In this document: piece by piece, positions 47,693 through 55,702 of the stretch
Position numbering within the stretch: position 1 is the first letter of the stretch
Layout: every line of letters starts with the position of its first letter
Source of the DNA: Thalassotalea sp. ND16A
Lineage (GTDB): Bacteria > Pseudomonadota > Gammaproteobacteria > Enterobacterales > Alteromonadaceae
DNA: 64,000 bases
NCBI RefSeq assembly: GCF_000764205.1
Contig: NZ_JQDZ01000104.1
Location: 1-64,000, forward strand
Reading direction: 5' to 3'
Translations under genes and position numbers: made by a program
Notes under the pieces: model-generated
The model's input: only the letters and a program-made list of their open reading frames with translations
Told to the model about the DNA's origin: nothing
The model's database searches: none

Positions 47693-49234
47693 ATGTCTTT
47701 GCAAAGAATGTTATTCATTTTAATGACAATGAGTTGCACGCTTGTCATCAGTAATAGTGGTCTTTCCCATGAGGGTCATGAGCATCAAGACTTGACCATC
47801 AGCAAGCTTGGTAACTTGGGCAACGTTGACTTTGACGTTTCTTGCAGCGATAAAGCACAACAGGCGATGAATACCGGCGTTGGTTTATTGCATCACATGA
47901 TGTACGCACAAGCCGAAAACCTTTTTCATCACTGGATAGCGAAAGACCCCGAATGCGCGATGTTGTACTGGGGATATTCGATGACGTTATTTCATCCCTT
48001 ATGGCCAGATACAATAAAAGAGGAAGCCTTGCAACGAGGTGCAGAGGTAATTAAAAAAGCAACAGAGCTAAATGCTTCAACTCGAGAAAAATACTATATA
48101 CAAGCCGCAGCCTCATACTACGAAAACTGGCAGGTAAAAACCGATAAAGAAAGAATTGCCGCATGGGCAAAAGCGCAGGAAGCAGTGTATCAACAATATC
48201 CTGATGATATTGATGCGACAGCGTTCTATGCCTTGTCGCAAATTGTCATGGCCCCCAAGCAGGATGCCACGTTCAGTCAGCAACAAAAGGCGGGAAAACT
48301 GTTAGCTAAAATACATAAATCATTACCAACTCATCCCGGGGCAATTCATTACACCATACATGCTTACGACAGTGCGTTGCTTGCCAAACATGCGGTTGAA
48401 GCTGCCAGAGCGTACGATCAAATCGCACCCGATGTACCGCATGCGCTGCATATGCCTACCCATATTTTCGTCAGATTAGGCATGTGGGATGATGTTATTA
48501 GCTGGAATACACGCTCGGCAAAAGCGGCGTTAAAATATCCGAGCCAAGGTACTACCAGCATGCACTACATTCATGCTATCGATTACTTAATCTATGGTTA
48601 TTTGCAAAGCGAAGATAAATCAAAGGCTTTAGCCGTGATAAAAGAGGTGGAAGCGCACCATCCTATTCAAGCCACTTTCCCGGCTGCGTATGCCTTAACT
48701 ACCATACCGGCGCGGATGTTTTTAGAACAAAAGCAATGGCAATTGGCCAGCCAATTAAAAACGCAAACCCCAGCCTATATTGACTGGATGAAATTCCCTC
48801 AGATTGAAGCCATTACCTATTACACGCGTGGTCTGGGTGCCGCCCGCAATGGCGATGTAAACGCGGCGAAGGAAAATCTGAAAGTGCTTGACCAATTATA
48901 CGATAAGACATTAACAATCAGCCCTAAGTATTGGGCACCACTGGTCGATGCCCAAAGGCAAGTGGTCACAGCATGGATTAGTTACGAGCAGGGCAATAAA
49001 AAACAGGCAATAAATCAACTCAAGCGAGCAGCCGACATTGAAGATTCACTGGACAAAAATCCGGTAACTCCTGGGGCGGTACTTCCGGCACGCGAACTAT
49101 TGGCAGACATGTATATGTTAAATGGCGATTATGCCAAGGCCTTGACTGCATATAATGATAGCTTGTCCATCAATCCAAATAGGTTGAACAGCTTAACCGG
49201 GGCGAGTGCAGCATCGAAACAAATTAAGCAGTAA
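47693..49234 (+). CDS. Secreted tetratricopeptide-repeat protein
   Basis: A 513-residue exported protein. The start at 47693 gives MSLQRMLFILMTMSCTLVIS, a signal peptide, preceded by GGAGAAAG; an upstream in-frame ATG at 47633 would add 20 residues and is less likely. The mature part has a His-rich N-terminus (HEGHEH), then helical repeats; YWGYSMTLFHPLWP and HAIDYLIYGYLQ are recognisable blocks of this uncharacterised family, in which HIHAYDSALL-type and HMPTHIFVRLG segments also occur. The C-terminus has two TPR units (residues about 440-505). The His-rich blocks hint at metal binding, which is inference. It abuts the left end of the ssrA-adjacent segment. Confidence 0.8.
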   Translation: MSLQRMLFILMTMSCTLVISNSGLSHEGHEHQDLTISKLGNLGNVDFDVSCSDKAQQAMNTGVGLLHHMMYAQAENLFHHWIAKDPECAMLYWGYSMTLFHPLWPDTIKEEALQRGAEVIKKATELNASTREKYYIQAAASYYENWQVKTDKERIAAWAKAQEAVYQQYPDDIDATAFYALSQIVMAPKQDATFSQQQKAGKLLAKIHKSLPTHPGAIHYTIHAYDSALLAKHAVEAARAYDQIAPDVPHALHMPTHIFVRLGMWDDVISWNTRSAKAALKYPSQGTTSMHYIHAIDYLIYGYLQSEDKSKALAVIKEVEAHHPIQATFPAAYALTTIPARMFLEQKQWQLASQLKTQTPAYIDWMKFPQIEAITYYTRGLGAARNGDVNAAKENLKVLDQLYDKTLTISPKYWAPLVDAQRQVVTAWISYEQGNKKQAINQLKRAADIEDSLDKNPVTPGAVLPARELLADMYMLNGDYAKALTAYNDSLSINPNRLNSLTGASAASKQIKQ

Positions 49235-49258
49235 ATCTTTGTCTTTTGGTAAATATCA

Positions 49259-49316
49259 AATTTCAGGCGAAAAAAAAGAGCTCAGGAAAGCTCTTTAATC
49301 TTTTAAGTTGGTGGAG
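49259..49316. repeat. Left direct repeat, copy of ssrA terminator and 3' tip
   Basis: Bases 49259-49295 are identical over 37 positions to 52614-52650, which contain the ssrA terminator. After an unlike 12-base spacer, TTGGTGGAG (49308-49316) repeats the 3' tip of ssrA at 52661-52669. It looks like an attachment-site scar, though the perfect identity sits in the terminator and not in the gene. The stem AAGAGCT/AGCTCTT also ends the TPR transcript. The following 301 bases to 49617 hold no sure gene; a start-less frame on the minus strand (49453-49295) ends inside this repeat. Confidence 0.8.
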
Positions 49317-49617
49317 TAGGGCGAGTAGTTCCTTTGTAATTCATAAAAATATGATCGGTACAGACATATATTACGGACTGAGTTAAATTGGCCCCCGGAT
49401 TTACGTACCAGAACGCCTATAAGGGTTAACTCCCACTCGGGTTTTTTATCCTTGTCTTCGTTAGGCTCAGCTCTGCTTGTCTTTTACGGAAAACTGCATC
49501 AGCCAATATCAGCAATCTATAACCTTAGTACTAACATACCCGAACGCTCGTCTAAATATACTTAATTTTAAGCTATACTGTATGATTATTCATCCCCAAG
49601 TGAAGTGAGAGAACACC

Positions 49618-50301
49618 TTGGATCGTTCATCGCTAATACCATACCTGCTATTACTTATTGGCTTCAATTGCTTTGCTGAGCAAAAGCCGTATGAAATATT
49701 GAATTTGGAAGAAGGCTACGATTCTAACGTTGATGTCTCTGGAGGTGTGTTAACCGCTTTTCAATTTGAAGGTGCCGACGAAACAGCACAATTAGATAAT
49801 TTATTTATTGCTAAAAGCGAAAACTCTAAAAACCTTAATATTAAAATCTTGAGTATTGATGGTAAATATCATGCGGAATTTGCCGTTAAGTTTCTACCAA
49901 CTGATAAAGAGTGGGTTGAAGTCGCCATTCCTTCAAAATATACAGAAGAACTTGCTAGTTACAAGGCGGAAGAAGTATCGGTTTATGCCTATCAAGAAGT
50001 AATAACCAAAAGGAATAAAAAAACACATTTCATCTTTCCTACTGCTTGGGGAGAGCCAAATACATTACAACAAAAATTTTACATTAATAGCGCTGGAGAT
50101 TTTGCCAAACTCGCCTACGTTGATATTAACATCGGGAAACAAGTCACATTTTGTGAGCCAATATCGCGAAACGTAAAAACTTCTTTTAACTATGAATGCA
50201 CATTGCCGCCAAACGCCCAACCCAAAAATAATTTTATTGTATTTACTACCACAGCTGGAGCTAAAGGGAAAAAGTATAAAATATGGCAGCCGAAAAAATA
50301 A
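49618..50301 (+). CDS. Unrecognised exported protein (segment gene 1)
   Basis: I do not recognise this 227-residue protein. It starts with a short hydrophobic stretch (IPYLLLLIGFNCFAEQ), a likely signal peptide cut near residue 21. The mature part is predicted mostly beta-stranded, with two cysteines late in the sequence (TFCEP and YECTLPP) that could form a disulfide, and a basic C-terminus GKKYKIWQPKK. Start is TTG at 49618, with GAGAG upstream. Its end overlaps the next gene by 19 bases, so the pair is probably made together. It is the first of three same-strand genes in the ssrA-adjacent segment. Confidence 0.65.
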   Translation: MDRSSLIPYLLLLIGFNCFAEQKPYEILNLEEGYDSNVDVSGGVLTAFQFEGADETAQLDNLFIAKSENSKNLNIKILSIDGKYHAEFAVKFLPTDKEWVEVAIPSKYTEELASYKAEEVSVYAYQEVITKRNKKTHFIFPTAWGEPNTLQQKFYINSAGDFAKLAYVDINIGKQVTFCEPISRNVKTSFNYECTLPPNAQPKNNFIVFTTTAGAKGKKYKIWQPKK

Positions 50302-51242
50302 AGCAGGTCACTTTTATAATCTGGTTAAAAAAGCAGTTAGGAATTGCGGATGCGACACCTCAAGTTCTAGTGTTAGTGGGAATATTATGTTTTTTAATAG
50401 TATTTATTCTCTCGATCATTACTTTTTCAGTGTTTAAGAAGCTTGATGACAACACAAAATATTTAATTACTGCCGAAAGTGAACACATCAGCTACCAGAC
50501 TACAAAAGTATTACCTCCCCCTATTATTATAAAGAATTTTAAATACGCACAAGAGTGTGGCGATTTCAGTAAAGAAACATATTCCGAGGGCGAGTTGGAT
50601 GTTAACAGGAATTATTTGCTTAAGATCACACGTATGCTGAACAATGAAGTGACAATTGTTTTAGTCAAAGCTCCGAAAAATGTGAATGAAAAAGAGCAGA
50701 ATAAAAAAAATATAAAGGGTTATTTTGAAATTGAAGGTGAAGGGGTTGAATATAACAACTGCTTAGCGATAAAAGTGCAATTGAATGAGGAGAATCCTGT
50801 ATTAGAGTTTAATGCAATAGGCCATGTGGAGTTAGGTAAGAGTATTACAGATGCTTCAGATGGTTATTATCCATTGTTATTGTCGGGTGAAATTACCGTT
50901 ACTGGTGAGACACTATTTTTTCAATCAACGTATCAATTTACTCCTTACGTCATAAAAAAGAGCGATTATATTTATAACAATTCGGTAAAGGATTCTTCTC
51001 AAACCGCCATAATAAGGGTGGTAAAAGACGAACCTGGAATGACCGCAATTGTTTCGTTACACGGTGGAAATCTATATGTTCAACGTTATCGTATGGAACC
51101 TCAATTAATTGAAAGCAGTTTTATTGATCGTGTGAGTAATGACTATGAGTTAGCGTTTAGTCTATCGATTGCTATTGTCTTTGTGCAGTTTCTCTTTGGT
51201 GTCATCAATTTCTTATTAAGGATAGAAATGATTCATAAATAA
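50283..51242 (+). CDS. Unrecognised two-helix membrane protein (segment gene 2)
   Basis: A 319-residue protein with a helix near residues 27-48 (VLVLVGILCFLIVFILSIIT) and another near 292-312 (LAFSLSIAIVFVQFLFGVIN). Between lies a 230-residue domain, probably periplasmic, with two cysteines (AQECGDF and NNCLAI). The N-terminal 25 residues and the C-tail are short and would be cytoplasmic. No family known to me fits. It overlaps gene 1 by 19 bases, and gene 3 follows by 17, so the three appear to be one operon. It may tether the other two exported products at the membrane, which is inference. Confidence 0.65.
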   Translation: MAAEKIKQVTFIIWLKKQLGIADATPQVLVLVGILCFLIVFILSIITFSVFKKLDDNTKYLITAESEHISYQTTKVLPPPIIIKNFKYAQECGDFSKETYSEGELDVNRNYLLKITRMLNNEVTIVLVKAPKNVNEKEQNKKNIKGYFEIEGEGVEYNNCLAIKVQLNEENPVLEFNAIGHVELGKSITDASDGYYPLLLSGEITVTGETLFFQSTYQFTPYVIKKSDYIYNNSVKDSSQTAIIRVVKDEPGMTAIVSLHGGNLYVQRYRMEPQLIESSFIDRVSNDYELAFSLSIAIVFVQFLFGVINFLLRIEMIHK

Positions 51243-51259
51243 CGAGAAGGATTTTTATC

Positions 51260-52582
51260 ATGCTTAAAACTTTTTTTATAGGAATGTTCATCTATATCAC
51301 GTGTTTCTCTGTTTTTTCGTCTGATGTATTTATAGAAACTGATATGGAATTTGGCCGAGGAATGTTACGTCAGGTAGGTTCTACTTGCTTAGTATATACC
51401 CCAAAACATGTAATCGAAGACTCTGAATCAATTTACATCAGTGGACGTTTCAAGCGCGATATAGCGGTAAGCTTATTGACTCAATACCCTCAAGATTTAG
51501 CAGTACTATCAGTGCCATCATCCGATACTGAATTATGTCGGGAAAGTACTTGGCGCGATGGAGCAAGAGTATCTGCCATATTAAACAGTTTAACAAATGC
51601 AAAACTAAGCTTTCGAAAGAAAAATGGTGGCTTAACAGAGTACGATCTAATTATCGTTGAGAAAGAGATCCATACATATTTTCATATTAAACTTTCAAGC
51701 AGCAAAAAAACTATCAAACAAGGCATGAGTGGCAGTACAGTTTACGTAGGCGACTACCCAATTGGCATACTGGTTTCAGTCAAAGATGGAGTAGGTAAGG
51801 TACTTAGACTGGATGATATCACCAATATTTCTCAATCAGTTGTCAGTACATTTGAAACGGAAGCAGAAAAAATATCACGTGAAAGTGGTTTAGTTACACG
51901 AAAGACAACACCAACAACTCAAGCAGTTGCCCCCAGTTCAACAGACCAAAAGGAACAGATATTTCAAGGTGAAATAGCCGAAGGGACTGTAAAAGTCTTT
52001 AATATACTTTCAAAAGGAAATACCGCGTATAAGTTAACGAATTTAAAGCAAAGCAACAGCGTATTGTTATCATTTGAATTTTTAAGTCCTGGAGAGCAAT
52101 GGTTATATCGTTCAGGTAATTTTACTTCGGACAAGAAAAAAGAGTTTGGTTTTGGAACTCAAGAAGTTGGTGAGCACATTTTAAAAATCTCAGGCAACAG
52201 AGGTGTAGGTAGTTTTAGTCTCAAACTGGAAGAAGTTGCAACCCCAGAAGAGCTAACCGGTGAGGCTAACATCATTGGTCACAACGATATTGCTAAAGGA
52301 TTTATATCTAGCGGAACCGTTGCATACTATCGAATATTCAGTAAAGGCAATACCGCGTATAAGTTAACGAATTTAAAGCAAAGCAACAGCGTATTGTTAT
52401 CATTTGAATTTTTAAGTCCTGGAGAGCAATGGTTATATCGTTCAGGTAATTTTACTTCGGACAAGAAAAAAGAGTTTGGTTTTGGAACTCAAGAAGTTGG
52501 TGAGCACATTTTAAAAATCTCAGGCAACAGAGGTGTAGGTAGTTTTAGTTTCAAATTAGAAGAGGTTAGCACTAAAAATTAA
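51260..52582 (+). CDS. Exported trypsin-like serine protease with two repeated C-terminal domains (segment gene 3)
   Basis: A 440-residue protein. A signal peptide (FFIGMFIYITCFSVFS) precedes a chymotrypsin-fold protease of the DegP/trypsin type, in which the likely triad is His50 (TPKHVIED), Asp79 (QDLAVLSV) and Ser157 (GMSGST). A linker rich in Thr and Pro (about 213-228) leads to two C-terminal beta-rich domains of about 110 residues, 231-331 and 341-440, that resemble prepeptidase C-terminal (PPC) domains. Residues 254-320 and 364-430 are coded by identical DNA. The start has GAGAAGG 10 bases before. The protease fold is well supported; the substrate and the domain assignment are inferred. 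Confidence 0.8.
   Translation: MLKTFFIGMFIYITCFSVFSSDVFIETDMEFGRGMLRQVGSTCLVYTPKHVIEDSESIYISGRFKRDIAVSLLTQYPQDLAVLSVPSSDTELCRESTWRDGARVSAILNSLTNAKLSFRKKNGGLTEYDLIIVEKEIHTYFHIKLSSSKKTIKQGMSGSTVYVGDYPIGILVSVKDGVGKVLRLDDITNISQSVVSTFETEAEKISRESGLVTRKTTPTTQAVAPSSTDQKEQIFQGEIAEGTVKVFNILSKGNTAYKLTNLKQSNSVLLSFEFLSPGEQWLYRSGNFTSDKKKEFGFGTQEVGEHILKISGNRGVGSFSLKLEEVATPEELTGEANIIGHNDIAKGFISSGTVAYYRIFSKGNTAYKLTNLKQSNSVLLSFEFLSPGEQWLYRSGNFTSDKKKEFGFGTQEVGEHILKISGNRGVGSFSFKLEEVSTKN
52019..52549. repeat. 201-bp perfect direct repeat within segment gene 3
   Basis: Bases 52019-52219 and 52349-52549 are identical, spaced by 330 bases (110 codons). The identity includes synonymous positions, so the duplication is recent or kept alike by gene conversion. 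Confidence 0.95.
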
Positions 52583-52613
52583 ACCGTGAGCTATTTAAAA
52601 CGTTTTATCACTG

Positions 52614-52661
52614 AATTTCAGGCGAAAAAAAAGAGCTCAGGAAAGCTCTTATTCTCTAAAT
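52614..52661 (-). terminator. Terminator of ssrA (right direct repeat)
   Basis: Read on the minus strand, AAGAGCT pairs with AGCTCTT around TTCCTG and ends in eight T: the rho-independent terminator 20 bases after the 3' end of ssrA. It is the right copy of the 37-bp repeat also seen at 49259-49295. On the plus strand it is a weaker terminator for segment gene 3. Confidence 0.9.
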
Positions 52662-53012
52662 TGGTGGAGCGGGGGGGAGTTGAACCCCCGTCCGAAAAAC
52701 CTACATCCTCGGTACTACATGCTTAGTCGTTTATTTGTTTAACCAATTAGACGTCAAACGACAGACTTCGTCATGGTGAGTCTGATACTGTTTCGCGGTT
52801 CACCGTCAGACACAGTTCCCTCGCTAACCTATTTGGGGTGACCATCGATCCTCTAGACAACAGGTAAGACTATGAGGCGATGGCTAGCCTTAAGCGGCTA
52901 GTGCGAACGTTTCGTCGTTAGCAATTATAGTTTTGCGGCTTTTTACCAGGCCAACCGCCCCTGGGCATGCACCTTGGGTTTCGTGAATCTCGTCGAATCC
53001 TGAATCCGCCCC
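52662..53012 (-). ncRNA. ssrA: Transfer-messenger RNA
   Basis: 351 nt on the minus strand, from GGGGCGGATTCAGGATTCGA at the 5' end to CTCCACCA at the 3' end. The 5' and 3' ends pair as an alanine tRNA-like domain, with T-arm GGGGGTTCAACTCCCCCC. The tag reading frame is at 52922-52890 and encodes ANDETFALAA and a stop, following the resume codon GCT. It works with SmpB, encoded 1 kb away at 53971-54456, to free stalled ribosomes. The layout is entirely standard for gammaproteobacteria. Confidence 0.98.
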
Positions 53013-53053
53013 AAAGTTTCTATTGGTTTACGAAATAACTCAATAGAATGACT

Positions 53054-53082
53054 ATTATAGCGCTTAATTGGTGTAGAAACAA
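53054..53082 (-). promoter_or_regulatory. Predicted ssrA promoter
   Basis: On the minus strand TTGTTT (53082-53077), 17 bases, then TATAAT (53059-53054), a good sigma-70 match. It would start an RNA with a leader of about 35 bases to be trimmed to the mature 5' end at 53012. Confidence 0.6.
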
Positions 53083-53130
53083 CGCGGGTAATTAATGTAC
53101 AGTTGTTGTGTTTTAAGTGTTCAAAGGTTA

Positions 53131-53290
53131 GGTGGCTTCGCCATTACGCGAGACTGAAGTTCCGCCAACCAGTGGCTTCGCCATTACGCGAGATTGAAAT
53201 CCCGCCAACCAGTGGCTTCGCCATTTCGCGAGACTGAAGTCCCGCCAACCTTAGGAGCGTGAATTAACGTAGGCTGAAGATCTGCTAACC
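53131..53290. repeat. 40-bp tandem array, three units plus one degenerate
   Basis: Units at 53131-53170, 53171-53210, 53211-53250 are near identical, start (A/G)GTGGCTTCGCC and end CCGCCAACC. The fourth (53251-53290) is degenerate but keeps the length and end. An inverted single copy is at 306-346. There are no spacers, so this is not a CRISPR array. Confidence 0.92.
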
Positions 53291-53408
53291 AATTTTTATG
53301 CGTTTATCGTTGCATTTCTTGGTTAACCGTTTATATTAAGTTTACTTTGATTAACTGATTAGACCAGTTTGGTGGGGAATTGCTCCCAAATAACAATAAG
53401 GCGTGAAA

Positions 53409-53879
53409 ATGGCACAACCAAAACTTTTAGATATCTATAATAAATGGCATAAATTCTCGTTTGGCAATCGATTGTTTTCCTGGTTTTTTGCCCGCTGGGC
53501 GCCGTATTTTAAAACCATCAAGCCGTATGTGGTTGAATTGCGTCCCGGTTACTGTGAAGTGTTGATCAAAAAACGTAAAATTGTGGAGAACCACATTGGT
53601 ACCGTGCATGTGATTGCCATTTGTAATGGTTTGGAAATGGCGATGGGCGCGGTTTCAGAAGCATCAATTCCTGCACATTTACGCTGGATCCCTAAGGGCA
53701 TGTCGCTTGATTACACTGCCAAAGCGGGCAGTAATATTCGCTGTGTTGCGGACTTAACCGGTTGTGAATGGCAAGAAGGGGACTTTTTAGTGCCAGTTAC
53801 CGCATACGATATTAACGATGTGGTAGTGGTAACCGGTACTATTAAACTTTGGGTAAGCAAGAAACCGGTCAAGAAGTAA
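53409..53879 (+). CDS. Thioesterase-like hotdog-fold protein (DUF4442)
   Basis: A 156-residue cytoplasmic protein of the hotdog superfamily in the DUF4442/PaaI-like branch. Visible family blocks are NRLFSWFFARWAPYF, GYCEVLIKKRK, the HVIAICNGLEMAMG helix and AKAGSNIRCVADL. Such proteins are presumed acyl-CoA thioesterases, but the substrate is unknown. Start is ATG at 53409 with TAAGG before it; a GTG two codons earlier (53403) is possible. Convergent with smpB. Confidence 0.8.
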   Translation: MAQPKLLDIYNKWHKFSFGNRLFSWFFARWAPYFKTIKPYVVELRPGYCEVLIKKRKIVENHIGTVHVIAICNGLEMAMGAVSEASIPAHLRWIPKGMSLDYTAKAGSNIRCVADLTGCEWQEGDFLVPVTAYDINDVVVVTGTIKLWVSKKPVKK

Positions 53880-53893
53880 ATTTGTTTATGCAA

Positions 53894-53923
53894 TAAAAAA
53901 ACGCCAGCGTTTTTGCTGGCGTT
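53894..53923 (-). terminator. Terminator of smpB, bidirectional
   Basis: AACGCCAGC and GCTGGCGTT pair across a 6-base loop; on the minus strand it ends in seven T. It lies between the convergent stops of the DUF4442 gene and smpB. Confidence 0.88.
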
Positions 53924-53970
53924 ATTGCTTTGATTGGTTTTAGGTTAGCGTTGTAACTTGGTAACCTGTA

Positions 53971-54456
53971 TTACTGGCTTTTTTGCTTCATGATACGGCC
54001 CTGGTCAACTTTCCATTCTCTATCTTTGATGTCGGCACGCTTATCGTGGCTTTGCTTACCTTTACCCAAATAGAATTCCAGTTTTACCCAGTTTCTTTTC
54101 CAGTACATCGCGGTGGCTATCATCGAGTAACTCTGGCGTTCGACCGCGCCAATTAAGCGGTCTAGCTCACGACGGCTCAACAAGAGCTTTCTATCGCGGG
54201 TAGGGTTACACACCACGTGCGAAGATGCGGATAACAACGGATGAATTTCAGCGCCAAGTAAATACGCTTCACGGTCTTTAATATACACGTAGCAGTCAGA
54301 AATGTTGACTTTGCCTTGTCGAATGCTTTTCAGTTCCCAGCCTTGCAAACTCATGCCGGCTTCGAACTTGTCTTCAAGGGTATAATTATGCCTCGCCTTT
54401 TTATTTAAAGCGATGGTATTACTTGCTTGTTTGTTTTTTGATTTTTTCTTTGCCAT
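53971..54456 (-). CDS. smpB: SsrA-binding protein
   Basis: SmpB binds tmRNA and brings it to stalled ribosomes for trans-translation. The 161-residue protein starts [16 protein letters not shown], chosen over an upstream ATG (54489) since it matches SmpB N-termini. Landmarks are [34 protein letters not shown] and [17 protein letters not shown], in part. It is divergent from ratA and close to ssrA. Confidence 0.97.
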   Translation of the reverse strand: MAKKKSKNKQASNTIALNKKARHNYTLEDKFEAGMSLQGWELKSIRQGKVNISDCYVYIKDREAYLLGAEIHPLLSASSHVVCNPTRDRKLLLSRRELDRLIGAVERQSYSMIATAMYWKRNWVKLEFYLGKGKQSHDKRADIKDREWKVDQGRIMKQKSQ

Positions 54457-54563
54457 AACGGCGCTTATTATACTGAAAGATAATGACATTGATACCGCTA
54501 GATGCGTTTTTTATTGGAAAATTTTTTGCGGCAGAGGGTGAGCTTTTATTTTGCCTTTGGTAA

Positions 54564-54827
54564 TATACCCGTTACCATTCAAGATGCTGGTTTCAGAGTT
54601 CTTGAGCGATACCAATACAAGGCGCAGTTATGCCGATATGGTTGTTCCATTTAAAATAGCTGCAATGACTAGTGATATCGCTCAAGCACTTCTTCGATGG
54701 GGTTAAAAGCAATTTATGCCGCGTTATTAATTTTAACAATGGAGCAACCATGCTCTAAAATGAATGCCTTGCCTAAATTGCTTTTAACTCCCACTGAAAT
54801 CCAGCACTTTGAATGGCAACGGGTATA
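54564..54827. repeat. MITE-like inverted-repeat element between smpB and ratA
   Basis: 264 bases with 27-base inverted ends (54564-54590 and 54801-54827) that agree at 24 positions and start TATACCCGTT. Inside are two further perfect inverted pairs: 54601-54610 with 54677-54686, and 54703-54716 with 54774-54787. It has no coding capacity and fills most of the 400-bp gap between the divergent smpB and ratA. A clear target-site duplication was not seen. Confidence 0.75.
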
Positions 54828-54856
54828 AACAAATGCATTTTGAAAGGGGGAAGTAA

Positions 54857-55285
54857 ATGTCAGCAATAAACCGCAGCGCACTGGTGATGTATAGTGCTGC
54901 CCAAATGTACAATTTAATTAACGATGTATCCGCGTATCCAGAGTTTTTACCCGGTTGTCGCGAGTCTAAATTACTGTCATCGACTGATGATTCGATGACG
55001 GCGTCGTTATTGGTGGCAAAAGGTGGCATTAAAAAATGGTTTACCACCACCAATTCGTTGAGCAAAGATAAAAAAATCACGATGAACTTAAAAGACGGAC
55101 CATTTAAAACATTAACCGGTTACTGGTTACTTACGCCGTTGAGTGACGAAGCCTGTAAAGTTGAACTGGTACTCGATTATGAATTCTCGAGTAAACTAAT
55201 TGAAATGGCTTTTGGCCGCATTTTTGATAGTCTTACCAATAGCATGGTGTCGGCATTTACCAAAAGAGCAAAAGAGGTATATTAA
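54857..55285 (+). CDS. ratA: RatA-type START/polyketide-cyclase protein
   Basis: RatA (YfjG) is in E. coli a START-domain protein reported to bind 50S subunits and block 70S assembly, and its relatives in mitochondria (Coq10) bind ubiquinone. The 142-residue product starts MSAINRSALVMYSAAQMYNL and has VSAYPEFLPGCRES and LDYEFSSKLIEMAFGRIF, typical of the family. It is followed at once by ratB. The smpB/ratA-ratB arrangement is standard. Confidence 0.92.
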   Translation: MSAINRSALVMYSAAQMYNLINDVSAYPEFLPGCRESKLLSSTDDSMTASLLVAKGGIKKWFTTTNSLSKDKKITMNLKDGPFKTLTGYWLLTPLSDEACKVELVLDYEFSSKLIEMAFGRIFDSLTNSMVSAFTKRAKEVY

Positions 55286-55288
55286 CCT

Positions 55289-55645
55289 ATGGCAGTTGAG
55301 CAAATAGCAATAGAGCTGGTTTACGGGCTTCCTACGGAACAAACGCTGTTGGTGTTACACGTAGACGAAAATTCTACGGTTGAACAGGCAATTATTGAAT
55401 CTGGCATTTGTCAGAAATATGCCGAGATAGACTTGGAAGTTAATAAAGTGGGCATTTGGAACAAAGCGGTGAAATTAACGCAGCAGCTTAGCGATGGCGA
55501 TAGAATTGAAATATATCGGCCGTTAATTGCCGACCCGAAAGAAGTGCGCAAGCGCCGCGCCGAAAAAGCCAAAGAAGAAGGTCGCGCCGACAAAGTTACA
55601 GGGGGGAGAGTAAACCCGCAGCGCGCTAAAACAAAGAGTGAATAA
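55289..55645 (+). CDS. ratB: RnfH/RatB family ubiquitin-fold protein
   Basis: A 118-residue beta-grasp protein of the RnfH family, second gene of the ratAB pair. It has IAIELVYGLPTEQTLLVL, a middle segment IWNKAVKLTQQLSDGDRIEIYRPL with the family end IYRPL.ADPKE, and a basic Lys/Arg-rich tail. It follows ratA by 3 bases. Function is unclear; it is no longer believed to be an antitoxin. Confidence 0.92.
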   Translation: MAVEQIAIELVYGLPTEQTLLVLHVDENSTVEQAIIESGICQKYAEIDLEVNKVGIWNKAVKLTQQLSDGDRIEIYRPLIADPKEVRKRRAEKAKEEGRADKVTGGRVNPQRAKTKSE

Positions 55646-55702
55646 GCCTAGCTTTGCTCACCGCTAGGCGTGATGAAAGCGAGGCATTAAATTTAGCTGC
55701 AG

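Noticed and set aside
49317-49617. A second tmRNA or tRNA gene left of the ssrA-adjacent segment
   Set aside because: Only the terminal TTGGTGGAG and a poorly matching T-arm-like stretch are present; no tRNA-like fold or tag frame can be built.
53131-53290. CRISPR array
   Set aside because: The 40-bp units follow each other with no unique spacers and no cas genes are near.
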